Source of the DNA: a virus
IMG/VR virus record: IMGVR_UViG_3300029448_000049
Coordinates: 1-55,772 of that record
Length of the DNA: 55,772 nucleotides
Strand: one strand, 5' to 3'
Position 1 is the stretch's first letter, and each line of letters begins with the position of its first letter. Below the pieces are notes generated by a model that saw only the letters and a list, made by a program, of their open reading frames with translations, ran no database searches and was not told the origin of the DNA. Below, one piece after another: positions 12,401 through 19,928 of this stretch. The position numbers and the translations under genes are program-made.

Positions 12401-15400
12401 AACATTTTCTAATCAGTTTAGAAATCAATTAAAATCAAATTTAATAGATAAACCTGGTATACTAAGTATGAAAAGTTCTATGGGTGGACAATCTGTTGTG
12501 TCTCCTGGAGAGAAACTTTTGTTTACAACATTTAGAGAAAAATCAGACGGTACTCGTGAAGTTAATACTTATGGTGAAGCTGAAATACCTTTTATCTCAG
12601 GAGAAAAACTTATTGATGTAAATAACTTACATTTTGTAAAAAGAAACTCTAAAGGTAAAGATAATATTATTACTTTAAAAGAATTTGAAAAAGAGACAGG
12701 TAACACTAGTATTGCAAAAGGTGATAGATTAGTAGATGCTTTCTTAAAGATAGCAGATAATAAAGACTATCAAATTATGGCTAATTTTAGAAGAAATCCA
12801 CACACTAGACCTGGAGATGTAAGTTCTATAGGTATTAAAAATATATTAGCTGAAAACTATGGTAATCAAGTTAAATTAAATGCTTATGATTTTGCTATGC
12901 GACATGAAGGTGACTTTGATGTAGATAAATTAGACTTTTGGTGGAACACCCCTAAAGAAGTTGTTAAAGAATGGGATGCGTTATCTGGAAGAGTTTTAAG
13001 AGTTAATCCTGATGGGCCTAATCAAAAAACTAGTCTTCCTAAAAATCTATCTTTTAAAGACGCTGCAAGTATGAATAAATTCTATGAAGGTGACTATATA
13101 GCTCAAACTATAAGAGGTGTTATTGTTAAAACTCCTAGACTTTTAAATGCTTTAAAACATTATAGTTCTGGTGGTGCTATGAATACAGAGACAGGTAAAG
13201 CTTTTGCTGGTCTTAGTCTTAGAATAAAAAGTGCTGAAGGTGGAGGTAAACTGTATATTGATCCAGTTAAAATGGAAAAAACTTTAGATCAATTAGCTAC
13301 TGACATTCAAAATATAACAGATTCTAGACAGGGTTACAATGCTGAAAAGTATAATACTCAATGGTTTGATAGAGTACTATTTGGTGATTCTGAACATGGT
13401 TACGAGGGTGTGTTTAGTAAAGCTACATTTAATACTGAAGGTAAGTTTAAAAACACTTGGACTCCTACTATAGCATCTCATGAATTTACAGCTACAGAAA
13501 AAGCAGTTATAAAAGCAGTTATAGAACCTTACTCACATTTATTAGGTTTGGCTACTGGTAAGTTTTCTACTGGTAAAAGAGAAAAAATAAGTTATGATGA
13601 TATTTTATCTCAAACTAGAACATTTGATTCTCAAATGGCTAATTTACCTCAATATGTTTATTGGAAAGTAACGAAACAAAAAGGCATTGACAAACAAGAG
13701 TTAAACAGAATGTTTGATAGAGATAAAGGTAAAGGTTTCTTTAATCCTTTTGGTAATTTTGGTGACGCTATAAGACCTAACTTAGCTAGAGATACTAGAG
13801 CTACTACTAAATGGATGGATAATCAATTACCTTTTGAAAGAGCTATGTCAGTTATATCTTATCATGATAATATGAAATTAGAATCGCCTGGCAGAATCGG
13901 TGGTGAAATGTTAAGCGAGTTTAAAGCATTTAGTGAAAAAGGTATGTATAGTGAAGATTTTAGTAATACAGCTAAAGATTTTATAACTGAATTAAATAAA
14001 AATAATAAGTTCTTAGGTTATGTAAACTATCTTGATTTTAGAATAAGAAGTCAAGAAAAGGCTAGATATGCTGCTTATGGTAAAGATAATAAACCATATG
14101 CTGAATACTTAACAGAAGAAATTTCTGTATTAAAGAAACAAAAATCTGAAATAGAAAATCAAATGATTCTTGGTGAGTCTGGTCAAGCAGCTCCATGGGC
14201 TAAAGGTATAAGAGAAGCCTCTAAAAGAAAACTTGTTGACGATATGATTAAAGAAAAAAGAGCACCTAAAGGGTGGGCAGAAGGTGAACTTCCTACTAGT
14301 TTTGATTATGCTACAGTCAGCGCTTGGGCTAAAAGAAATGATAATGCTTTAAATAAATATGTTGGTAAAAACAATATTATACGCGTTGAAGGTGTAAGTT
14401 CTATGGAACAACTTGAAAGATTAATATGGTTTAATTCTTTTGATAGGTATAACAAAATATTTATAAATGAAACTATTCAAGACAAAAGAATGTCAGAAGA
14501 CTTTGAAAAAGATATAAAAGATTTTAAAAGTTATTACAGAAATACTTGGAAAAACAATTTTAATGGACAAGAGTGGTATATGGATGCAACTCGTTCTAAT
14601 ACAGTAATAATGGACAAACTAGAAAGAAAGTTTTCAAAATGGCAAGCAGAAGGTGGTTATGGTCAATTATTCTTATGGAAACTTATGTCTCCAGAAACAG
14701 AGTCTTTTAAATTTACTTATGTACATGACAGATTAACACCAGCATTCAAAAAAGAAAGCTTATCTATGATCAGATTAGGTTTAAATTTTATTTCTGGTGC
14801 AGATAACAAGTTATTTACAGAATTTAATAAAGATATGATATTCTCTCATCTTTCAGGGCACGTAAACAACTCTTTAAGAGCAATTTATGGGCTACCTGGT
14901 GAAAGAGGTACTGTAGTGCATAATACTATGTCAAATGCAGCAAATATGAAACATGACATATTTAGAGGGTTTCCTTTAGTTGACGATATAGCTACTTATA
15001 ATTTTAGTGATTGGTCTCCAAGCTTTCAACAAAAATACATAAATCCAGGAGTTTCTAGTTTATTTGGATTTGATGGAGCTAATAAAAACATTGCTTATCA
15101 CATGTCATCTCAACCTTTATTACCAAGTTTTGCAGCTGAAATGGCTAAAGCAAGCTATTTACACTATATGCCTGTTGGATATATACCTGAATTTGTTGGC
15201 GCTACTAAGTATGGTGCTATAAATGGTGGACAAAGTTATTTAAGAGCTGTTGAAAATGGTTTTCAAATAATGCTTGGAGATGCAGTAAAACAAAATTTAA
15301 CTTATGGTGGTCCTAAAAGAGTTGTACATAGACAACCTTATGAAGGCTTACCACCAGTGCCTGCATCAAGTGGTGCTGAAAAATTAAAAGGTATAACTAA

Positions 15401-15425
15401 TTCAAAAGTAGGAGGTGAGTGCTAA
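6450..15425 (+). CDS. Giant ejection-type virion protein with N-terminal muramidase-like domain, 2,991 aa
   Basis: AGAGG precedes ATG. Residues about 45-175 resemble phage cell-wall-degrading domains of the lysozyme-like type found at the head of injected proteins: RSQRHNNPGG, then a Y-T---G motif (KYDTYEQGEKAS) and FAKEYTR. This would open peptidoglycan during DNA entry. Residues 215-300 are hydrophobic and Gly/Ala-rich and could form membrane-inserting helices. The remaining 2,600 residues are mostly helical and lack recognised enzyme motifs. By position and architecture it is an analogue of T7 gp16, but about twice as long. It ends in a TAATG junction with the next gene. The coding sequence is intact over 9 kb, so it is under selection. 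Confidence 0.75.
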   Translation: MSVDFQLFKENLNKRGLNWSDQKILDYISVQEDKKITQPIMQSDLGGEIFNIVKKFEYNDSARSQRHNNPGGHTWNLEREAKYGAKKGESFQSQDEYGNKMTLYTAKYDTYEQGEKASIAVTNNIINNTIKRYDLKPNDPGFGEAFAKEYTRNSDPKVIRNYGGDIQNAISNYTNNMPQTAPQRSVQSTNMQDKLSAMSQASSVYKPLGYEEPKGAAADFIGNFLWNAADLSTFGLLDYLDVDEFVFGKEYGEEPGQAAPSTFAGRVGAGLGGFAGFLTPFGLTKGAVGAGIKGLSKYGTSAAAKNIAKEGAEFLGKKAGVSKQGYKKFQNLPIKEQNKFMDFLYGEGMTASAGMTSIASSIASKKGKDLFVKSWNEGSNRIIREQFKKYGIRATDSNVSQIKNIVDKTLGLSNKSVQPITNLQQRIAIALGGTPGAGKLATIASHTIEEGLLFAMVETPMEFFQALDQEREFDFTGRWKHAFLLGNALGAAKMIPGGLKMPDGQDFKIGRNVLKRWQLAGKNKKPYSTYLTDTQKQRDHLVVMARSLFKKVKNKSEFSDDVITTLDDIKVLGQTKAGGDKLKKVLSNLEKNWTARWNKDFIKEVSSDLIGSTPRMLAGSMVFNYEVVFAEEVPLEDKVFNFLLGAFMTKQGKRVDYVSQTGKTKTFFAERHKDVGKDFIDANTYLDLLGINPKVYNAQALYNASLIERKHLRNLEMNEDVQGLIKILNSENLVIKDDGTPIKIDKNAAAEGEFPIYEAMQNIFDGYLSGSGERMKGPTEISKDAVRKLEKKLAETNFKAAERGIRDVNHIDDIIYDAADTAMKDVINTHLLAANEIYNHLGGRQNRVIQEPGETASGKKILPDYLPISIEAGETLTAENRIVLDKYNRIVKTLNGRQLQFNEKHPKPLKVKNEDFQGLKEKIESYDMKVDELVNGTRQGPEVGRAYGLMEEGYLMDLIMHQNFYRGVRQIHNKMTDFDSVLWGDFSGSHDGKLAKDLIGKLFIGNDSVLISEFSTKGLSTTDARFVGSLLNLLRTDPNYEQRILTNTGSKVSFTTEQIRDIKSLRKVFRDNSMEPSLISGDVMESRMFESIYSERAMDVFFKGAVKKDGTILNSTDRKVLSKLMDFKLLTPNMDMVEIIGVINQMSSQLSNIDLKKLDLNSNNKMGKGWRVVVDTIFKNEPTMDKLFEQVAIEMGIEKQFLAAELFRNYKDVISPYLVTVNPKTQKQTGFIKTTSTIASLRPDQLSEIIQQVSAVKKSMDNVLHDSFLSKLDAIKNNSKFDSETRETLNWIHQMYNNRSVNSNEVIEALRKKGYYDIMNDKLIIDPLNKDLKKDMQEIYDRMKFDIAQGSEVANLESQMNHYRSTMSKASDIDLYKSVTRDAFKQKYSLDKDFDFSKDTSREKLIEDSRIYDESGKELKFEDMNSSQQFELMNDIQQLILGSRSQVNVQRLSISEGYGVHTDFKHTVMDNHVFREIVEIFGKDSFAIVDMLVAGKNNRLVNARGNPKMMSEIINRVALSKTSIDNKLRTDEWGTLVHEKGNGHIVIKLADLSWGIGVKRENVPKILELFESKVNEWESTYKDVPKSVFDSLKETLKISTKSKKPILDKDNKETGKFEYEWDLPDATIQSERLQTMFSFMFMDKNMGKHFWEHMKTETPESTAKYAGRLRLLANTAMKELSTDYIKETYDFYRTHASSKKINPEMIKGLKRINENEGLKIIVAADEQFTTGELTKGKSANILQELKAQIDAETKFDSKIVNEFGDNNRTWAGGGEVSKYDSYMAVGTETMQALYALSGAANTPGLGGIKPIIHRVGSNVIIGKTAFVADPRLDGMLKKNNLDAVMFGSASKIQDKSRFFTEWESFDDLAKLNLKGGKKVDMSKHVELLKGEDISIGSIVNSDHNATISHSALNHLSGGASRKAFNWLLRDNLENLIKESDKKFDSNNLVDGLAYSKYLMENMSVKDNASSYNRWIKANGLPQISTFSNQFRNQLKSNLIDKPGILSMKSSMGGQSVVSPGEKLLFTTFREKSDGTREVNTYGEAEIPFISGEKLIDVNNLHFVKRNSKGKDNIITLKEFEKETGNTSIAKGDRLVDAFLKIADNKDYQIMANFRRNPHTRPGDVSSIGIKNILAENYGNQVKLNAYDFAMRHEGDFDVDKLDFWWNTPKEVVKEWDALSGRVLRVNPDGPNQKTSLPKNLSFKDAASMNKFYEGDYIAQTIRGVIVKTPRLLNALKHYSSGGAMNTETGKAFAGLSLRIKSAEGGGKLYIDPVKMEKTLDQLATDIQNITDSRQGYNAEKYNTQWFDRVLFGDSEHGYEGVFSKATFNTEGKFKNTWTPTIASHEFTATEKAVIKAVIEPYSHLLGLATGKFSTGKREKISYDDILSQTRTFDSQMANLPQYVYWKVTKQKGIDKQELNRMFDRDKGKGFFNPFGNFGDAIRPNLARDTRATTKWMDNQLPFERAMSVISYHDNMKLESPGRIGGEMLSEFKAFSEKGMYSEDFSNTAKDFITELNKNNKFLGYVNYLDFRIRSQEKARYAAYGKDNKPYAEYLTEEISVLKKQKSEIENQMILGESGQAAPWAKGIREASKRKLVDDMIKEKRAPKGWAEGELPTSFDYATVSAWAKRNDNALNKYVGKNNIIRVEGVSSMEQLERLIWFNSFDRYNKIFINETIQDKRMSEDFEKDIKDFKSYYRNTWKNNFNGQEWYMDATRSNTVIMDKLERKFSKWQAEGGYGQLFLWKLMSPETESFKFTYVHDRLTPAFKKESLSMIRLGLNFISGADNKLFTEFNKDMIFSHLSGHVNNSLRAIYGLPGERGTVVHNTMSNAANMKHDIFRGFPLVDDIATYNFSDWSPSFQQKYINPGVSSLFGFDGANKNIAYHMSSQPLLPSFAAEMAKASYLHYMPVGYIPEFVGATKYGAINGGQSYLRAVENGFQIMLGDAVKQNLTYGGPKRVVHRQPYEGLPPVPASSGAEKLKGITNSKVGGEC

Positions 15426-18079
15426 TGGCATGTTTGAACCCTTTAAATGTAAAAGCTAGTGAACAAGAAAGAGCCGCTAGATTAAACACTTTAGTTGATA
15501 AATGGACAAATCATAAAGTAATAAAAGCTATGACTGGTGGTAGAGCTAATGAGTTTGAAAGATTTTATAGTGAAATACTTCCTAATTTAGATTTTGAATT
15601 TAGTAGACTGCCTAATGCAAAAGAATTAAATAAACTTGATAAAAAGATGGATAAATTTTTAAAGGGTTTAACTAAAACTCCTGGTAAAATTGGTCAATTA
15701 TTTAATCTTCCTGAGAATATATTAAGAAAAAACCCTATAACTAAAAAGTATTACAATAATTTAATCCAAGCAAGTAATTACTATCATGGTAATTTACAAA
15801 CTATAGGTAGTGATTTAGCTATGGTTAAAAATTCTTTAAATAGAGCCATGAATGACGTAGGATTTATGAATAAATATGGGTTTGGTAGGGGTAGTATTCA
15901 AAAAGAATTAAATAAACATAAAACTACGCACGAAAAATTAATGAGTGATGGTAAAGTAGAAGAAGCTGATGCTTACGCTAAAAAATGGTTAGAAAATGTT
16001 GATCCTAAATCTCAAATGGCTGTTAATAATGCATTATATGATTTAATGATAGACCCTAGTAAAATTAAAAAACAAGATTTAAGTGCAGCTAAACTAAAAT
16101 ATGGACCTGAAATTGTAGAAGCTGTTAATATGTGGCATTACGGCAAGCCTTCTGAAAATATTAAACCTTTAAAAAATAGGCTTTGGAAAGTTTTAGGAAA
16201 TGGTATACTAGATTATGTTGAAGTTTTAAAAAGTCACAAAAATGAATTTAATGACGTAGGCTTTCAAATAAAACAACTAGAAAATATGTATAAAACTTAC
16301 TTTTCTTCAAAAGCTACTAAAAAACCTAAAGATTATTTTCCTACACAAATACTAGATATAGCTCCTACATTTGCTAAATTTAGTCAAGATATGTTTTCAG
16401 GTAAAATGGATACTAATTATAAAGATATTAGCTCTTATATGTCTACTATGATTAAAAATGTATCAGACAATTTAAATATGCCTAGTATAACTTTTGAAAA
16501 GAAATCAGGTAGATTTGATTATCAAAATAAAGATGTAATAGGTCTTTTAGATACATTCTCAAACAATGTGATTAGATTTAATTATAACGCTAGAGTAACT
16601 AAAGAAACTACAAATGCTTTAAAAGAATTAGGTAAACTAGAAGGTAAAGATTATGATCAGCATCTTCAGTTCTTAGCAGGTTATATAGGCGATACTCATG
16701 AAGCTGTATTAGGAACTAAGTTTAGAGATAGTAAGTTAGCACATTTTTCTAGAGCAATTACATCATTCCAATTTATATCTAAGTTAGGTTTAAACTTAAG
16801 GTCTTCTGCTAGAAATGCTACACAGTCTTTACAGAATTGGGTATATTTTGGTAGTAAAGGTATATATACTGCTATGAAAGATATGCAATCTGAATCTATG
16901 AAAACAATTGTAGATTCTGAAATGAAAAAACATGGATTTGAATTTGTTAACATACAAGAATTAGCTATGCCTAAAGACTTAATGAGACAGTTAGAAGTTA
17001 CTCCAGAAGGTAGAGTTGTAGAAAAAGGTCCTTCTACTGTAGATAAAGTTAATGATTGGTTTGAAAATGTTGCAAGAGTTACAGGTAAACCTATGCAATG
17101 GGTTGAAAATAATATAAACAGGGGTTTAACATTTAAAATTGCTTTTATGACTAAATATAGAGACTTAAAGAAAAGTGAAGAACTTTTAAGAAAGACTCTA
17201 AAAGCATCTAAAGATCAAGAAATGGATATAACTCCTAAAGTAGAAAAACAAATTATAGATAAAGCTTCACAATATGGAGCTGAACTTGTTAAAGAGCTAC
17301 ATTATCAATACGACAGATTTGCTAAACCTAATATTACAAAAACACCAGTAGGTGCTGTATTAGGTCAGTTTTCTACATATGCTTTTAACTTTTTTAATTA
17401 CCAAGCTAAAATAGCAAGAAGAGGTGGTAATGAGGTACTTGCAGGAGAATGGAGTAGTCCTGAAGCTCAAAGATTGTATAGATTAGGTATGTTATATACT
17501 ATGGTAACAGGTTTGTCTGCTCTTACTAATACTAATTTTAATAACTTAATACAAAATGATACTCTAGAAAGAGGAGTAAGATTAAAGCAGTATCTATTAG
17601 GTGATAAAGAGGCTAAAAAGAAAGCATTTTATGGATTAGACCCAATTACAGGAACCTTTGGTGGTCCTTTTATAAGTGACCTTTTAAGAATAGGTCATGC
17701 TGTTAATTTTATGGGTATGAATGGTAAAGATTGGACTACTTATGCTAATGGATACATTAAGTTTAATGAAAGACATAAAACTAGTGCTACAGAAGAAATA
17801 GTTAGAACTCTTAACACGCAAATAGGAAGATTAGTTTATACTACGATACCTAGATCTATAAACGGAACAGGTGTGCCAACATTGTTAGGACAAGAATTAG
17901 GACTATATGGAACACCAGAGTTGTCATCATTTAAAGATGCTATGTTAATGCCTATGCAAAAATATATGCCTAAGCCTGTTTCTGAGTATTTTACTCCTAA
18001 AAAGAGTAAGAAAGAGAAAAAGTATTCAGATGATGAACTCATGCAAATACTTTCCTCTCTCGGCACTTTTAACCAGTAA
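15425..18079 (+). CDS. Putative internal virion/ejected protein, 884 aa
   Basis: I use the ATG at 15425, which overlaps the previous TAA (TAATG) and has AGGAGG about nine bases upstream; the longer GTG start at 15419 is less likely. The product is helical and Lys-rich, with hydrophobic stretches near residues 480-520 and 660-680 that may contact membrane. The family is not recognised. The pattern of a very large protein followed by a large helical protein at the end of the structural operon supports an ejection role. The gene converges with the minus-strand operon, overlapping its last gene by 11 bases, and no terminator hairpin is evident between them. Confidence 0.65.
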   Translation: MACLNPLNVKASEQERAARLNTLVDKWTNHKVIKAMTGGRANEFERFYSEILPNLDFEFSRLPNAKELNKLDKKMDKFLKGLTKTPGKIGQLFNLPENILRKNPITKKYYNNLIQASNYYHGNLQTIGSDLAMVKNSLNRAMNDVGFMNKYGFGRGSIQKELNKHKTTHEKLMSDGKVEEADAYAKKWLENVDPKSQMAVNNALYDLMIDPSKIKKQDLSAAKLKYGPEIVEAVNMWHYGKPSENIKPLKNRLWKVLGNGILDYVEVLKSHKNEFNDVGFQIKQLENMYKTYFSSKATKKPKDYFPTQILDIAPTFAKFSQDMFSGKMDTNYKDISSYMSTMIKNVSDNLNMPSITFEKKSGRFDYQNKDVIGLLDTFSNNVIRFNYNARVTKETTNALKELGKLEGKDYDQHLQFLAGYIGDTHEAVLGTKFRDSKLAHFSRAITSFQFISKLGLNLRSSARNATQSLQNWVYFGSKGIYTAMKDMQSESMKTIVDSEMKKHGFEFVNIQELAMPKDLMRQLEVTPEGRVVEKGPSTVDKVNDWFENVARVTGKPMQWVENNINRGLTFKIAFMTKYRDLKKSEELLRKTLKASKDQEMDITPKVEKQIIDKASQYGAELVKELHYQYDRFAKPNITKTPVGAVLGQFSTYAFNFFNYQAKIARRGGNEVLAGEWSSPEAQRLYRLGMLYTMVTGLSALTNTNFNNLIQNDTLERGVRLKQYLLGDKEAKKKAFYGLDPITGTFGGPFISDLLRIGHAVNFMGMNGKDWTTYANGYIKFNERHKTSATEEIVRTLNTQIGRLVYTTIPRSINGTGVPTLLGQELGLYGTPELSSFKDAMLMPMQKYMPKPVSEYFTPKKSKKEKKYSDDELMQILSSLGTFNQ

Positions 18080-18242
18080 CTTCCTGCTTTTTAAGTTCAA
18101 CTAAACTTTTAAGATAACTCACAGTGTCAAACCACTGGTCTAATTGGTTTAGAAATGATTGAGGTATTTCAGAATAACTTGTGTTGTCTATATACTTTTC
18201 AATCCATTCGATATTTTTTCTGTCTAAGCTGTTTAATTCCAT
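18069..18242 (-). CDS. Small hypothetical protein, 57 aa
   Basis: This short open frame (MELNSLDRKN start) is the last gene of the minus-strand operon. Its ATG overlaps the stop of the nuclease gene as TAATG, the same coupling seen elsewhere here. The product is a short, charged, probably helical protein with no known motif. It overlaps the end of the convergent ejection gene by 11 bases. Confidence 0.6.
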   Translation of the reverse strand: MELNSLDRKNIEWIEKYIDNTSYSEIPQSFLNQLDQWFDTVSYLKSLVELKKQEVTG

Positions 18243-18595
18243 TAAATCTCCCTTAACTTTTGATCAATTAATTCTATAAAATGTTCAAATTCTATAGCTA
18301 CATATATTTTACTTCTATTACGTTTAAAAACAAGCACGGGCTGTCTGTCTTCACAATTAGATTCTGCTTGCTCTAAAGACTTCCACAAGTTTAATCTTTC
18401 TTGATTTTTACATTCAAAACTATACCTAATAGCTCTTTTAGCTGCTGGTGATAATACAATATCTTCACCACTCATTCCCATAACTTGGGATTCAATATCA
18501 TTCGTCTCAAGAGTCTCCGTAAACACAGAGCGAAGGCGGTCCCTCACTAGGTTTTGCAGTTTTCTTCCCTTGTTCTTTGCGGAACGTGATTTCAT
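18242..18595 (-). CDS. PD-(D/E)xK-type nuclease, 117 aa
   Basis: A basic N-terminus is followed by SGEDIVLSPAAKR (Asp45) and SFECKNQE (Glu61, Lys63), which is the D---ExK catalytic signature of the restriction-endonuclease fold, with a Gln/Glu-containing helix after it (WKSLEQAE). Length suits compact phage resolvase-like or recombination nucleases. It probably cuts or resolves branched DNA during replication, recombination or packaging; the exact substrate is not predictable. It sits in the replication region with ERF, SSB and primase-helicase genes. The 5' end overlaps the previous gene by 89 bases in another frame. Confidence 0.75.
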   Translation of the reverse strand: MKSRSAKNKGRKLQNLVRDRLRSVFTETLETNDIESQVMGMSGEDIVLSPAAKRAIRYSFECKNQERLNLWKSLEQAESNCEDRQPVLVFKRNRSKIYVAIEFEHFIELIDQKLREI

Positions 18596-18761
18596 AACTC
18601 CCCTCTCTTATTTTTTTAAGTGCTTGTTTTTTTTCAATTTCTTCACTATCAGTAACATATTCACCATTATCCATTATTTCATAATTATCTGGATGTAAAT
18701 CTTTATACGTTTCTATCATGCTATCAATCTGATTCTTCAATTTTATCAGGTCTTCTATCAT
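18507..18761 (-). CDS. Small hypothetical protein, 84 aa
   Basis: GGAGGAATACT precedes the ATG, a strong ribosome site. The N-terminal 60 residues are acidic and helical (MIEDLIKLKNQIDSMIETY). The last 28 residues are encoded in the region that also encodes the nuclease N-terminus in another frame. The frame ends with TGA. No family is recognised. The good ribosome site argues that it is real; the C-terminal tail may be constrained mainly by the nuclease. Confidence 0.55.
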   Translation of the reverse strand: MIEDLIKLKNQIDSMIETYKDLHPDNYEIMDNGEYVTDSEEIEKKQALKKIREGSYEITFRKEQGKKTAKPSEGPPSLCVYGDS

Positions 18762-18876
18762 AGTATTCCTCCATTATTAATAAAGCACACACCCTACATA
18801 CATATAAACAAGAGTTTGGAGAACTAAGTCTGTATATAGGGGTGCACTTTTCTTTACATTTTGAACAATTAGTCAC
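18724..18876 (-). CDS. Small zinc-finger protein, 50 aa (GTG start)
   Basis: The frame could start at ATG 18924, but a GTG at 18876 (VTNCSKCKEKC) overlaps the stop of the upstream gene as GTGACTAA and leaves a compact protein. Two Cys pairs (NCSKCKEKC and YVCRVCALL) fit a zinc ribbon or treble-clef. It may bind DNA, RNA or protein. It ends in TGA and overlaps the start of the following gene by 38 bases. The start choice is inference. Confidence 0.55.
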   Translation of the reverse strand: MTNCSKCKEKCTPIYRLSSPNSCLYVCRVCALLIMEEYYDRRPDKIEESD

Positions 18877-19000
18877 TTGATATCCACCAAGGTAACTTTT
18901 TTTTAATCCTAGCCCTACGTACATGGTTAGGCTCTTTAGGATTGTTTTTTCTATGCTCTTTAATTGCTTGTAATTGTTTTTTAGTCAATTTCTCTTCCAT
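18869..19000 (-). CDS. Small basic protein, 43 aa
   Basis: The frame starts MEEKLTKKQLQAIKEHRK, after GGAGAC spaced about six bases from ATG. The product is strongly basic, with an RRARIKKK segment, and probably binds nucleic acid. It overlaps the upstream gene by 20 bases and the zinc-finger gene by 8. No family is recognised. Confidence 0.5.
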   Translation of the reverse strand: MEEKLTKKQLQAIKEHRKNNPKEPNHVRRARIKKKLPWWISSD

Positions 19001-19202
19001 TAAACGTCTCCATAATATTATCAAATAAAGGATGCATTTCATCTGGTTCTGGCTCTACTTCTGTACCATACTCTTCCATAGCTACAGATGTTGCAAGTAT
19101 TGCTACACATTGTCCACAATTATCAGGGTCTTTACAATTCTTTTCATGCTCTATAGCTTCTTTTGAATTGCAGTACCATTCCCAGCTACTTTCCTTTTGC
19201 AT
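18981..19202 (-). CDS. Small acidic Cys-containing protein, about 73 aa
   Basis: The frame extends further upstream, but AGGAG sits 6 bases before the ATG at 19202 and 3 before the ATG at 19205, so I start at 19202 (MQKESSWEWYC). The N-terminal part has Cys residues spaced KNCKDPDNCGQC, possibly a small metal site. The rest is acidic. It overlaps the end of the upstream 68-aa gene. No family is recognised. Confidence 0.55.
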   Translation of the reverse strand: MQKESSWEWYCNSKEAIEHEKNCKDPDNCGQCVAILATSVAMEEYGTEVEPEPDEMHPLFDNIMETFNGREID

Positions 19203-19392
19203 CATCTTCTCCTTTATCATATTTATTTTGTAAATGTTCAGTAAATTTATCACCGTCATTTTTAAATATTAAATACTCAGTAAAAGTTAAGTTATTCTGC
19301 TGAAAAGCTTGATATAAGCCATCCATTCTTTTAATGATAATAGATATTGCATCTCTTACTTCATTTAAAGTTGGTTTTTTATTTTTACTCAT
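19186..19392 (-). CDS. Small hypothetical protein, 68 aa
   Basis: GGGAGT precedes the ATG at 19392 (MSKNKKPTLNEVRD); the upstream ATG at 19404 has no site and would lie closer to the RNA element. The product is charged and helical. It is the first gene of a coupled cluster that runs to the nuclease, and it follows the structured element at 19411-19473. No family is recognised. Confidence 0.6.
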   Translation of the reverse strand: MSKNKKPTLNEVRDAISIIIKRMDGLYQAFQQNNLTFTEYLIFKNDGDKFTEHLQNKYDKGEDDAKGK

Positions 19393-19410
19393 AATTACTC
19401 CCAATTTAAT

Positions 19411-19473
19411 AGGGTGTAATGCTGCTTAATAGCCACCTTTTGCAAAGCTCCCCGACTACGTACACTACACCCT
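19411..19473 (-). promoter_or_regulatory. Structured intergenic element A
   Basis: Perfect 8-bp inverted arms (AGGGTGTA at 19411-19418 and TACACCCT at 19466-19473) close a 47-base interior that is richer in GC than the flanks. The interior can also form CTTT-GCA-AAAG. There is no T-run after it on the minus strand, so it is not a standard terminator. It lies between the stop of the 96-aa gene and the ribosome site of the 68-aa gene. Confidence 0.6.
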
Positions 19474-19482
19474 AAGTTTTAT

Positions 19483-19773
19483 TTATGCTAATTTCCAAGT
19501 AAACTCATGTTTACCATAAGGTCCTAGCTTTTGATTGTCAGTTTTAGTTAATTTATTTTCAGAAGTTAAATCACTTAACGCTCTTCTAATACTAGTAATT
19601 GGCCAGTTACAATTTGGATCTTGAAAGCCTATTACACTAAGTATTTCAGTAGGCGTAAACTCTTCGTTAGTATTATTTTTAAATATTTCTAATATAATAC
19701 TTTCTTGAGTTATTGAATTACTTCTACTTGTAGCTAAAGTGCTACCTGTTTCGTTGTTAGTATTGTAATACAT
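19483..19773 (-). CDS. Winged-helix/HTH-like protein, 96 aa
   Basis: Residues about 20-85 have the pattern of a winged helix used by phage DNA-binding proteins: ITQESIILEIFKN, EFTPTEILSVIG, and a recognition-like helix SIRRALSDLTSENKL, followed by a possible wing with GPYGKHEFTW. It may be a small regulator or replication accessory. ATG overlaps the preceding stop (TAATG), so it is coupled with the 51-aa gene and primase-helicase. Structured element A lies after it. HTH assignment is by eye. Confidence 0.6.
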   Translation of the reverse strand: MYYNTNNETGSTLATSRSNSITQESIILEIFKNNTNEEFTPTEILSVIGFQDPNCNWPITSIRRALSDLTSENKLTKTDNQKLGPYGKHEFTWKLA

Positions 19774-19928
19774 TATTTACCCTCCTCAGTTTTTAACATA
19801 CCTTTTAAAGCTTCAACCGCTCCTTCTATTTTGAGCATAGTTAGTTGATGTTGTTGATAAGATTTCATATAATTATCTATCATATCTTGTATCTCATCTT
19901 GTTGATATTTTACCTTAGTTTTAGCCAT
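19773..19928 (-). CDS. Small hypothetical protein, 51 aa
   Basis: The frame begins MAKTKVKYQQDEIQD, with GGAGGG eight bases upstream, inside the end of the primase-helicase gene (8-base overlap). It ends in TAATG with the HTH-like gene. The product is helical and Gln-rich. No family is recognised. Confidence 0.6.
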   Translation of the reverse strand: MAKTKVKYQQDEIQDMIDNYMKSYQQHQLTMLKIEGAVEALKGMLKTEEGK

